From contig NC_079485.1 in NCBI RefSeq assembly GCF_026230105.1, forward strand, positions 21,991,572 through 22,055,571: a stretch of DNA of 64,000 nucleotides, given 5' to 3'. Below, one piece after another: positions 1 to 9,684 of this stretch (positions within the stretch are counted from its first letter, which is position 1; every line of letters starts with the position of its first letter). The notes beneath the pieces are model-generated. The model was not told where the DNA came from and searched no databases. It saw only the letters and a list, made by a program, of their open reading frames with translations. A program made the translations under genes and the position numbers. The DNA comes from Diorhabda sublineata. Taxonomy: Eukaryota; Arthropoda; Insecta; Coleoptera; Chrysomelidae.

Positions 1-1843
1 AAAGTCAATCACCTTCGTATTTATGGCAGTGTGGCTATGGTTCATGTTCCTAAGGTCAATAGGAACAAGTGGGATCAGAAATCAATCAGACATATTCTTG
101 TTGGCTACGATGAAACAACAAAGGGATATAGATGCTTTAATCCCGCAACAAGAAAGGTGATAGTCAGCCGTGACGTGACTATTATGAAGAAACAGCATAC
201 ACAATTACCTGTCACGGAGTGCCACACACTTCAAGAAGTCCCGAGTGAGAATTCCAGTTCAGTGGGAGACAGTGACAACCACAGCTCTAATGATGACAGT
301 GACTATGTTCTGGCTGAGCCTTCCAATGAGCCATCTGCACTGGAAGCACCAAGAAGATCTCAAAGAGAACCGAAGAAGAAAGTCTGATGAATACATAACA
401 TATTTCAATGGTGCTAGTACAAGTGATAAAGCACAGGATAACGTAGATGTTCCAAGGAACATAGAGGAAGCACTTTTAAGGCCAGATAAGCATGAATGGG
501 AGCAGGCCATGTTAGAAGAGATTCATTCATTCAATGAGAATGAAACATGGGAGCTCGTCGATCCACCAGAAACGGGGACAGTTGTGAAATGTAAGTGGGT
601 GTACAAAGTGAAAAGTGACAGTGACAATAAAAATAGGTATAGGGCTCGACTGGTAGCAAAAGGGTACACACAAAAAGAGGGTGTTGATTATTTTGAAACC
701 TTTGCTCCAGTAGTGAGACACTCAACTTTTAGACTGTTGATAGCACTAGCCATTAAGTTAGATTTAAAAATATTACATTTAGATCTTAAGACAGCTTTTT
801 TAAATGGGGTTTTAAAAGAAACTGTATTCATGCAACAACCAGAGGGTTTTGTTTAAAAAAAATAATGAAAATATAGTTTACCTGTTAAAAAAAGCTGTGT
901 ATGGATTAAAGCAATCTAGCCGTGCATGGAATGGGAAAGTTGATGATGTTTTGTCAAATGTTGGAAATAAAAAATCAAAATAATTATTTTAACATAAAAA
1001 ATCTTGGAGAGGCTAAACAATGTTTAGGAGTTAGAATTAACCGAGATTATGTAACTTTAGAGCAGGAACTTTATATAAGAGACTTATTAAAACGTTTTAA
1101 AATGTTAGAAAGTAAGGCAGTTAGTACTCCTCTTGATAATAGTGTCAACTTGAGTAATGTTGAGGGTGAGACTTGTGATCCGAAGATTCCTTACCAGGAA
1201 CTTATCGGAAGCTTAATGTACTTAGCTGTAATGACTCGCCCTGACATATCTCATGCTGTTAGTCTATTAAGTCAGTATAATAACTCTTATACAAAGTTAC
1301 ATTGGCAATATGCAATATGCAATAGGTATTTGAACTGCAGATTTTTCCATGAAATTTAGTAAAAATAATTTAAAATTAGCAGGATTCACAGATGCTGACT
1401 GGGGGGCAGACAAGAAGGACAGGAAGTCTTTTACAGGCTATGTTTTTAAACTTTCTGGGGGTTCCGTGTCATGAAAAAGCTGCAAGCAGCGGACAGTTGC
1501 TTTATCGACAACTGAAGCTGAGTATATGGCTTTAAGCGAGGCAGCTCAAGAAGCCATATACTTAAGAAATCTTTTGTTTGAGATTACAGGAGAATTGGAT
1601 TGCATTAATATATTTAATGACAATCAAAGTGCTCAAAAACTGGCATGCAATCCAGTTTTTCATGATAGATCAAAACATAATGATATCAGGTACCATTTCG
1701 TAAGAGATGCCTTATCAGAAGGTAAAATTAATATAAAATATGTGTCAAGTGATGAAATGGTGGCTGATATATTAACTAAACCATTGCAAAGTAACAAAAA
1801 TTGCAAATTTGTAAATTATTTAGGTTTAGTAAATTGTATATGA
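1..1843 (+). pseudogene. Ty1/copia pol remnant (integrase end, RT, RNase H)
   Basis: 3' portion of a copia-type polyprotein, cut by the left window edge. Residues near 31-200 match the end of the integrase domain (VGYDETTKGYRCFNP). From about 450 a reverse transcriptase follows, with KCKWVYKVK, RLVAKGYTQ and DLKTAFLNG, then YGLKQSSRAWN near 900-930. The stretch that should carry the YVDD active site is missing: the sequence jumps from the SRAWN region to FNIKNLGEAKQCLGV at about 985. RNase H follows (FTDADWGADKKDRKSFTGY near 1385; TEAEYMALSEAAQEA near 1515; VADILTKPLQ near 1760). Several frame changes (about 380, 855, 1340) and an in-frame TGA replacing a tryptophan near 1473 show it is dead. 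The family call is secure; the loss of YVDD is seen directly. Confidence 0.93.
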
Positions 1844-1884
1844 TTTGTTTTATATTAGATTATTATAGTTTGTGAACTTTCGTT

Positions 1885-1893
1885 AAGTGGGAG
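1885..1893 (+). other. Polypurine tract of the copia element
   Basis: Short purine run AAGTGGGAG directly before the TGTTGGAAA start of the LTR. This is the normal position of the plus-strand primer in copia elements, where the same purine-rich motif precedes TGTTGG. Confidence 0.7.
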
Positions 1894-2032
1894 TGTTGGA
1901 AATAATGCCAAAAGTTCACGAGCCGTGTGGCGACATATATGTTCATTTATTGTAACATAATGGATGTATTGTCTTCCTTTGTTTTCTTTCCTTTTTAGTA
2001 GTAGTTAATAAACACATTCAATAGCGTCAACA
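1894..2032 (+). repeat. 3' LTR of the copia element
   Basis: Begins TGTTGGAAATAATG right after the polypurine tract, which is the typical copia LTR start. It carries a polyadenylation signal AATAAA at 2007-2012 and ends near CAACA at about 2032. The 5' LTR lies outside the window, so the right end is inferred from the TG...CA rule and is not proven. Confidence 0.7.
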
Positions 2033-3489
2033 TGTTGTTTTTTCAGTACCTTTTTGAACGTTTCACCCAAAGCTAAATTAGTTATCTGCTCAAATAAATT
2101 AGTAATAACAACAAAGATTGTATTCCATATCCCGTACTGATTTAAGCAACAAATCTGGCTTGAAGAGAGTAAACATATCGGCTATTTTGTTAATATTATC
2201 TAACTTCTTTTCTATAAGATACCATTTAGATTAGTTTTTTAATAACATATCTTATATCTTGGCAATAGTTGGTTAATTGATTTATACAACCTGCGAGTCA
2301 AAGATTTCTTGGAAAATCTTATTCTTGATTGATTAAATTAGAGACTTTATCATTGAAATATCTGAAATTAGGGGAATCGCAGAGTAAACATTTGCTGCTG
2401 CATCAAAATTTATTATATTAATCATTTTTTAAAAATTCCTTCTAGCAATTGCTACATTTGTACCCGGCTATAACCTGATCAAGGTCACTGCCAATACCTA
2501 ACAAGAGCGTGCTGCTAATTAACAATAACAAAAATGACAAATACCAAAACAAACCATAAACACACAGTATCGAGTAATAGTCGGACCGTGAAAAGCAGAT
2601 ACGAAACAAACCGAATGATATGACTATCAAACAATAACTGAGATACTTAAAGATCCTCAACGGGTTTTGATATCGATGAGACAGCCATACGACGAGACAA
2701 GGCTGAGGCTGAGGAAAATTTCTTTGATGTTACCAACAGCTTGTGGCATATGATCATTCCATGCTAATGTAGTCGATATTTCTAGTGTCACAAAGCAGAT
2801 AATAAATACGAGCTTTTGGATTTCTTGGATCAAGGCAGTAGAAGATAATCACCAGCAATCTCTATCGTGTCTTCCTCTTATATCTGAAAATTCTTTGATA
2901 ACCAATAATGACAATGTTATGGAATTTGGATTTCTTGAGGTGTCTGAGCCTAATTTTGATGGAGGTAACTATGATTTGATAAAACAAAAATTGCAAGCGC
3001 AAGAGCAACTTAAAATTGGTCGCTTTTCAGTCTCTTCAATGGGTTGTTACATTCATCTTGAAATCTTATTTTAATTTGATTCTAGTTTCTACTCTTCGAA
3101 ATTGGAATCCTTCATATCTTACACACCTTACCAGAATTTCGATTTTGGGTTTCCATTTAAAATTGAAAGAGAAGAGAAAAATGGGAGAAATAAAAAGATA
3201 GAAGAGAAGAGGGAAGAGGAACAAGCTGAGATAAATCCGCTAAAGGATTAGCTCCAAAAAACCTGTTAAAAATAGAGAATAAGTTGAAATTCTTCAGCTG
3301 TAACAATTTTATTGTATTATATTGAAGTACATTTAGAATAAATTGTTATTTTTGTTATTGATTGACTAAAGATTCATAATATTCCATTCGCCAAAAAACG
3401 ATTACTCACTATAACCAAAAGTAGTGCAACGGATGGCCAAAAGTAGTACTTCTATGGTAAGAACACTATTGACAAAAATTCGGAACAGT
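2033..3489. other. AT-rich stretch without recognised gene
   Basis: No known domain recognised. A codon-like patch on the plus strand around 2690-3030 gives peptide pieces such as VSEPNFDGGNYDLIKQKL, but frames change and no family was recognised. The remainder is A/T-rich with frequent stops in all frames. Confidence 0.5.
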
Positions 3490-3735
3490 TTAGTATGTAT
3501 TGTAATATAAATAAGAATTAATTTTTTCAATTTATAGCACTCATTTTTAATAATACATATTTTTCTTTTAATAATAAATTTTATAAACAAACTGGGTGCC
3601 TCAATTTCACCTATATTTGCATCTAATGTCATGGACCATGTATAAACATGATGATTCCTTCAAACTCTTCTATATTAAAAAATATGTTGATGATATTTTG
3701 TTCTCAGTACCTAGGGATGGTCTTTGCTTAAGTGA
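3490..3735 (+). pseudogene. Penelope-like element RT fragment
   Basis: Decayed piece of a Penelope-like (PLE) reverse transcriptase. Across two frames one reads SFNNKFYKQ followed by a Gly-rich SISPI-like segment and then KKYVDDILFSVPRDG near 3675-3720. That is the PLE order of the template-grip motif followed by the YVDD active site. It is a short relic with frameshifts. The same region recurs at 27084-27290, 50940-51450 and 51660-52515, which supports the family call. Confidence 0.7.
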
Positions 3736-3966
3736 TTTTTTTTCAGTTTTGGAATTTTTATTTTCATTGATGTGATTGTTTGGGAATATGTTTTGTTTGA
3801 TATTATGATTAGCTGGAGTGTCGAGAATGTTTTATCAAATATAATTAATTAATTGGATATAAGAAATATTCTCACTTCAACCTAATTATAACATCAAACA
3901 AAACATATCCCTAAACAATCACATCAATAAAAATAAAAATTTCAAAAATGAAAAAAAAATCAAGAG
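3733..3966. repeat. Long foldback (inverted repeat) in PLE-derived DNA
   Basis: Two arms of roughly 100 bases (about 3733-3845 and 3852-3966) are near-complementary, centred on the AT palindrome near 3848. Left-arm GATGTGATTGTTTGGGAATA pairs with right-arm TATCCCTAAACAATCACATC. The left arm still resembles PLE coding sequence just after YVDD (FIDVIVWEYV), so the right arm is probably an inverted duplicate of it. Confidence 0.8.
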
Positions 3967-4599
3967 GTCTTTTGGGTAATTTTTATTGTGATTGATTCAG
4001 TTGCGGGAAATTTTTGAATTTTTATATTTGAATGTGGTTTGTCGATGCAGTTCTAATTTTTTTCCAGTTTTGACTCCTTTTTAATATTTTTTTGTAAAAA
4101 ATGAGATATCTATCCTATGTGAACAAACTTACAATCAAAAGCGAACAAAATAATGAAAATGTTCTTGATATCACACTATAAAATTCACAATAACATAATG
4201 GATTAAAAAACCAACGTGCTCCTCGAAACATATAAACTTCAATTTATGTGATTCCTGTGGCAAACGAAGGATAAGTGATTATAAGTTTGATCCAATGATC
4301 GGGTCTTGAATTGGAATGCTACGTATTCAAGAGGCAAGAACTGTATTAAAAGAAAATAATTATTCTGAAATTATGATTAACATGTTCAATATAACATAAA
4401 TTTTTTTTTGTTATTATATGTACGAGGACACACCAATTATTTTAATAAATATGATATTAGTAAAATCATGAAGGTCATAATACACCATACAAATATTTCA
4501 CAAAATTGAAATTGACATCTTAGTATTAACAGAATAGATTGAAAGGTCATCAATTCGATAAAAAAATTAAACTGCCTTGTTAATAAACTGTGGTATATC

Positions 4600-4860
4600 A
4601 AAAAGCATTAATAAATTTTTCGTGTTAGAACATATTTCTATTTTGATATTATCCTTAGATTGATATTCATGTTGAAGGTGATATATTGATGAAAGCCAAT
4701 ATAGGTTGAAATTTCAAATTTTTACTTGTTATTTTGGAATTATTTTTTATCAAAAGAGGCCTAAAATTAAGATAAATAATCACGAAAAGGTCTGAGAAAT
4801 AAAAAGTTAAAAGAAAATTATACTGTCCTATCCCCACCGTTTTCGGAATATTTGTATTTG
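4600..4860 (+). repeat. Dispersed PLE-associated repeat, copy 1
   Basis: Shares long stretches with 15480-15745, including TTGATATTCATGTTGAAGGT, CCTAAAATTAAGATAAATAA and AAGGTCTGAGAAATAAAAAG. Related copies lie at 17330-17520 and, reversed, at 50180-50340 and 52500-52620. See the finding on PLE-type terminal repeats. Confidence 0.6.
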
Positions 4861-5099
4861 AAAATTATGAAGTAATAACGGATCTTGGTATAAAATATTT
4901 ATAAAGTTATTGATAATAATTATTATAAATTAGTAAGCATTATGTGAATTGAAAATTTTTTATCTCGTAAATGACTATACCGACAAAACGGTATAGACAT
5001 TGATAATTATGACGATAATAATTACATTTCTGAAACCTTGTTATTTGTTTAATTAAATATTGTTGATCAAAATGAACTTAAATTTTGAATACACTGACA

Positions 5100-6145
5100 T
5101 GTTATTAACCTTAGGAAGGACATGTGATTGTTTAGGAAACTCTAGTACAGCTGTTATGCAGAAAAGTTTCCTCGAAGAAACTTACCAAGTGAAAATACAT
5201 TTAGAGCCATTAAACGTTGTCGAGAAACTGGGAATGTGAGACCTTAAAAAATGGTTTCTGATGGGTCAAGAACAACAAGAACCATGAATAAAGAAAATAT
5301 GATTTTAAAATTAGTTGATCAAAATCCAACAGTTAGCATACGGGATGTGGCAAGACAAACAAATACGTCTTCTTCAAATACTTGGAGAATACTTAAAGAG
5401 CAACAGCTACATTCTTATCATTACGACAAGTTCAAAAACTATTGCTAGACGATCTACCAGCTAGAGAGAATTTTTGTCAAAACATTACAAGAAAGGACAG
5501 CCCTCAATCCAATTTTTCAAAAATATATTATTTTTACGGACGAGGCAACTTTTACACGACAAGGTATGTTTAACTCCCATAATGCACACTACTGGTGTGA
5601 TGAGAATCCTTATGTCACAAGGGCATCATATTACTAACACTCGTTTAAAGTTAATGTTGGGCAGCAACTTCAGGTAACGAATTAATAGGTTGTCACATTC
5701 TACCTGGAAATTTGAATGGTGATAAGCTTTTCTAAGCAATCACTTATTCGAGATATTAGAAGATAGACTTGTGTATTCGTGAAAACGGAGGACGTTTTGA
5801 ACACCTACTCTAATTGAATTTTATTTTATGTTATTAGCCTTCCTTTAAATTTTCATCTCGTGATTTTTTGTTTAATAATTACATTTATCATTAGTTCATA
5901 CTAGCATCGGTTATTACTTCATAATTTTCAAAGCAAAATACCCCAAAAGTATTACAGAATATCGAGTTTTACCAAGAGTACCTTTTTGGTGTGAAATTGA
6001 ATGTTTGAGTTCATTTGAAATTTTGCCCAATAAATCTACTAATATTAAGAAAGTAATCAATATTACTTGGTACGGTGTCCCTAGCGTCCCCTATGAGAGT
6101 CAGGCATAAAAACAAATTCATTGGATGTATCAGCTGCCAAAACGT
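5100..6145 (+). mobile_element. Tc1/mariner-superfamily transposon, copy 1 (degenerate)
   Basis: Contains transposase remnants (5150-5800) and a 3' segment ending near 6145. That 3' segment is matched by the reverse complement of 53240-53410: both share GCCCAATAAATCTACTAATA, ACTTGGTACGGTGT-type sequence and AAACAAATTCATTGGA. Relative to the second copy, this one carries about 200 extra bases between roughly 5815 and 6020. Part of that insert (GGTTATTACTTCATAATTTT) is the reverse complement of sequence at 4860-4890, so it is itself repetitive. The ends are approximate because I could not match terminal inverted repeats. Confidence 0.65.
5150..5810 (+). pseudogene. Transposase of the IS630/Tc1/mariner superfamily (N-terminal and middle part)
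   Basis: N-terminal helix-turn-helix region: AEKFPRRNLPSENTFRAIKR near 5158-5215, then TMNKENMILKLVDQNPTVSI and VARQTNTSSSNTWRILKEQ at 5284-5403. The first catalytic region is near 5528-5610 (F-TDEATFTRQG-type, spread over two frames), followed by a WCDENP-like motif. The longest open stretch is 65 codons. The missing C-terminal half is of the same type as the fragment at 53410-53780. Stops and frameshifts rule out function. The superfamily call is good; the exact family is not determined. Confidence 0.8.
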
Positions 6146-6200
6146 ATTCGTATGAAATTTCAATACAATGTTGCCAGTAGTTGCGGCAAAATCGTGAAAA

Positions 6201-6203
<3 letters not shown>

Positions 6204-6286
<83 letters not shown>
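6204..6286. repeat. (TA)n microsatellite
   Basis: Uninterrupted TA dinucleotide run of about 83 bases. Apparent reading frames of repeated Tyr-Ile across it are artefacts. Confidence 0.97.
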
Positions 6287-6296
<10 letters not shown>

Positions 6297-6469
6297 TTAG
6301 CTCCTGTATACAAATTTTGCCCATTCTTTTTTATTAGGAGCTGTTATTTTTGCTTCTCTCCATATATGCCTCTTCTCTTAAGTATAGTACCAATTAAAAC
6401 TAATTTTCTATAAAAAGAGTTCAAAAATCAAGACGATTCATCAAGAAAAATTCTTTTTCGTCGGAATGT

Positions 6470-6493
6470 GGTAATAAAACTCAAAGTGTACTC

Positions 6494-6531
<38 letters not shown>

Positions 6532-6620
6532 CGATCTTCGAATACTTATGTATTCATCATAGGGGACCATGATCAGGGTAAGATATAAAAATAGGTATTG
6601 TACTTCAACCGTATTCTCAG
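6470..6620 (-). repeat. Dispersed repeat family A, copy with (TA)n
   Basis: Reverse complement reads GATGAATACATAAGTATTCG followed by a TA microsatellite (6500-6529) and AGTACACTTTGAGTTTTATT. Related copies lie at 15229-15370 and 17175-17310. The core GAATAC...GTATTC is itself a short palindrome. Confidence 0.6.
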
Positions 6621-7099
6621 TTGGCAAGGATTTCAATTCTAATTTTTTCAAAATTTAAAATATATGCGTTGATCACAATGAGGTTATCAATATAATCACA
6701 TTTTAAGGCAGATATATTTTTTCTAGAAATCCAATCCAATATTTCATGGAAAGAAACTTTAAATACTTCACAAAGTTTTTTAGGAAAACTCATATCCTTT
6801 ATATCCTCTGAAACGAATTCTATATAACACATTTGACACTGACCTTGACATCAGACGACAGAACAGTAATTTGTCCGACGGTGCTATTGTAACTATTTAT
6901 ACACTCTGATAAAATCAGTTACTATTAAACTAGCTATTGAGAATTTAAAAAAAAATGTAATTTGAAACTTGCTTACAATTTGACACTTTAATCCGCCTTT
7001 ACAAATATCAAAGATAGAACACCAACCAATCAACATATTTTATTGAAGTGACGGCAAATTATATCCAGATGTGAACTTCCCTGGAGTAACTTACGCCTA
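6621..7099. other. AT-rich stretch, nothing recognised
   Basis: A 71-codon minus-strand frame (6617-6832) exists, but shows no motif I recognise. No repeat boundary was seen. Confidence 0.4.
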
Positions 7100-7570
7100 T
7101 CGTTTATATTTTGACAAAACATATTTTATAGAAAATTTAATTTCATCAATCACCAACTCACCTTTTCTATCCTATAAAATTCAACTTCGTACATAACGAC
7201 CTAACCTAATCCACTTTATAAAGATTTATTATCATTTATGAAAAAAACCAATATATATTCAATTTAACTTATAGCTATCAATAATTATTTGATGTTATTC
7301 ATAATCTAACCACTAAATATTCAACATTCATAACGACCTAACCTAATTCAACTTAAAAAAGTTTAATGTCATTCATAATCTAATCCATGACAATTTACAA
7401 CGATTTGAATAACAGCCATATTCAATGATCTTGATATTTATCTCAAGCGCCAAATTTGAATATTTATTTGTGTATCTTATGTATTTAATCATTTTTTCAT
7501 AAGAAACGATGAAATTCATGAGACCGCAATTATCTATTAATTGATGTAAGTAATTTCTATTATGGTTATA
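7100..7570 (+). repeat. Dispersed repeat family B, copy 1
   Basis: Contains ATTCATAACGACCTAACCTA twice (near 7190 and 7328), then TTGATATTTATCTCAAGCG and AATTGATGTAAGTAATTTCT. It aligns over about 250 bases with 16925-17170, where family A follows immediately, so A and B may belong to one larger element. Confidence 0.65.
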
Positions 7571-7620
7571 ATTTACTTGCTTGTAGTTGCTTGAAAAATA
7601 CCACTATATCAGAAAGTACA

Positions 7621-7944
7621 CAATCTATACAGTTTATGTTTCAAGTTTGAAGACGCCACGTTGTTTAGTATTTGTTTGGCAGCTATCAATAATGAACGTT
7701 TTCAGTGAATTTGTAAATATGGAAAAAATTGTCATTGACATGTGATACCATACTTTTATTTGAAAGGCCTTCGCCCAACCAACATAAAAGTTGTACTATA
7801 TTCTTCGCTGGGTGAGACTGCTACTTCGTTATCAACAATAAAATATTAGTTAGCAGAATTTAAACGGGGACGTATGACCTGCGAAGCCAAGAATCAAAGT
7901 GGTCTACCAAATGAGATGACCACTCTAAAAGTGTTGAAGAATAT
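7621..7944 (+). pseudogene. Mariner transposase, N-terminal part (split by Gypsy-B)
   Basis: Reads YLKGLRPTNIK near 7757-7790, then a GETATSLSTIKY-like and AEFKRGRMTCEAKNQSG segment up to TTLKVLKNIE just before the LTR at 7945. This is the helix-turn-helix half of a mariner of the SETMAR-related group. The rest of the same gene resumes at 14629, after the retrotransposon. Frame breaks occur near 7790 and 7845. The 5' terminal inverted repeat was not identified. Confidence 0.8.
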
Positions 7945-8188
7945 AGAAATGTGAAAAGTCCCCGACACTGCCACACGACCAGCGGATTCCAAAGTGCAAT
8001 AAACAATATTCACATAGTCAGCGGATTCCAAAATACGTATCAAATAAATATAAGTTCATTGCATTAAATTAATTCAATTCATTGTTTTGTTACTGTTCAT
8101 TGTTAAAATATTGATTTGTCTGTAAAGTTATTTTCTGTAAATAAAAGTACTTTTTAAAAAAGTTAAAAGTATCCCAAAGAACATTTCT
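7945..8188 (+). repeat. 5' LTR of Gypsy-B
   Basis: 244 bp, starts AGAAATGT and ends ACATTTCT, a perfect 8-base terminal inverted repeat. AATAAA occurs within GTAAATAAAAGTAC near 8139. It differs from the 3' LTR at one position (C/T in the last nine bases). Confidence 0.93.
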
Positions 8189-8206
8189 GGCGCTGCGAAC
8201 AGGATC
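8188..8206 (+). other. Primer binding site of Gypsy-B
   Basis: TGGCGCTGCGAACAGGATC begins at the last base of the 5' LTR, the expected place for tRNA priming and with the TGGCGC start common in gypsy elements. I did not identify the matching tRNA. Confidence 0.75.
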
Positions 8207-8397
8207 AAATTCGTCCAGAATCACAAGTTTTCCTGGTCAACTTTAGTTGTTAAACGAGACGATCCATCGAACCAAGGCGAGAAAAACGTAGTATGCAGAA
8301 GACATCACCAGTGATCATCCTCTTGTAAGTACAACGTTTTTTCACCTTATTTATGAGCACTTTTAGCGATATTTCTGAAAGTAACTAACATTTATTA

Positions 8398-9647
8398 TTG
8401 TCAAATCTCTCTATAAACCCTTTGGACAGTTCTACTTCAGCTAATAGTTCTCGATTTTCTAAAAATCAAATTTTAAAAGTTCGAAACACTGATAGCTTGA
8501 ATATGTCTCTTCAAAACAATGATATCTCCAGCCTCTGTGCCACTCTACCTGAATTTAGTTCGAAAGATAATCTTTCAACATTTATAAAATCGGTAGATAA
8601 CTTAATTACGTTCCTTCGGTCAAAGAATCTCACTCAACCTCAAGAATTCATATTAAATGCCAATATTATTTCTCGTATAAAAGGTGAACCTAGAGATTTT
8701 TTAAACTACTCAAATTTAACACTTTGGACTGATGCACGTCCAGCATTACTATCTAAATACGGAGATCGACGCTCCGAAGATATTTTACTAACTCAGTTAT
8801 CTACACCAGTTCAGTACGATAATGAGACCTATGACCAATATCACCAAAGAATCTCTAATAATTTAAATGATTTGCTTCAACACATAGCTCTTAATGATAA
8901 TATAGAAACTGTAAATTTCAAAACCCCATACTTTAAAAATATTGCTCTCAAAACGTTTTGCACTGGCATTAACGAGCCATATTGTGAATATTAATCACAT
9001 TTTCAAATAAATTCTCTCGACGAAGCCCTGCAAAAATGTATCTCCTACGATAATCATAAAAATCAACAATTATATATGAACTTTTTGAGGAGTCAACAAA
9101 ATAGAAGACTACCCTCTATCCAAAAATCAAAACAAAATTGTATTCCTTCAAACCACAATAGATTTAATCAAACTTTCACGCGAAACCCTATTATTAACCC
9201 AAGTCCCCATGAAATAACTCTTTTTCAAATATCCCTATTTCTCCTATAAATAGAATCCAAAATAACCACCCCCTTAGAAATAACAAAAGTTTCACTAGAT
9301 CTCAGCCTAATAATACTTTTGGTAATAACCATACATTTAATAATCCATCTACCAACAATTCTTTTGGAAATAATCCAAACCCCCTTGCTCCACAACACCA
9401 AAGAAATTCTCTAACTCCTCGAAATGTCCCACAACCAATGAGTGGTGTACAAACTATTTCTAGTAGAAATCAACCAATGAGTACTTCCATGAGAAAAACT
9501 TTTAATTTTAATGTTGATTCTCATCAAAATGAATACTCCTACCCTAACGATACTTTAGACTTTGACGATACAAATGACAATTTTGAAAACGAAAATTCTC
9601 ATTCAGACGTCCAGGTCGAAAATTTTTACGAAGCCACTCAATCTTAA
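8398..9647 (+). pseudogene. Gypsy-B gag remnant
   Basis: The first open part (8398-8994, 198 codons) fits a gypsy Gag capsid: LSTFIKSVDNLITFLRSKN, then KGEPRDFLNYSNLTLWTDA and LLSKYGDRRSEDILLTQL, the usual arrangement around the major homology region. A stop at 8992 separates it from SLDEALQKCISYDNHKNQQL. An Asn/Gln/Pro-rich tail follows with no zinc knuckle, as in several env-bearing gypsy elements. No single frame spans the gene. The start at 8398 is simply the first base of an open frame; the real ATG is uncertain. Confidence 0.8.
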
Positions 9648-9684
9648 TAATATCCGTAACAACCCCCAACTACCATACTTCATT

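Noticed and set aside
6125..6413. Open frames of repeated Tyr-Ile over TA runs (also at 25206-25542 and 35578-35847)
   Set aside because: They are translations of (TA)n microsatellites and carry no coding signal.
7190..7350. Interstitial telomere array
   Set aside because: Only two CCTAA units in each place, inside a longer dispersed repeat.
7789..8188. A 400-bp LTR beginning AGTTGTACTATATTC
   Set aside because: The first 156 bases are mariner transposase sequence. The solo copy at 35838 and the ATAT duplications place the LTR start at 7945.
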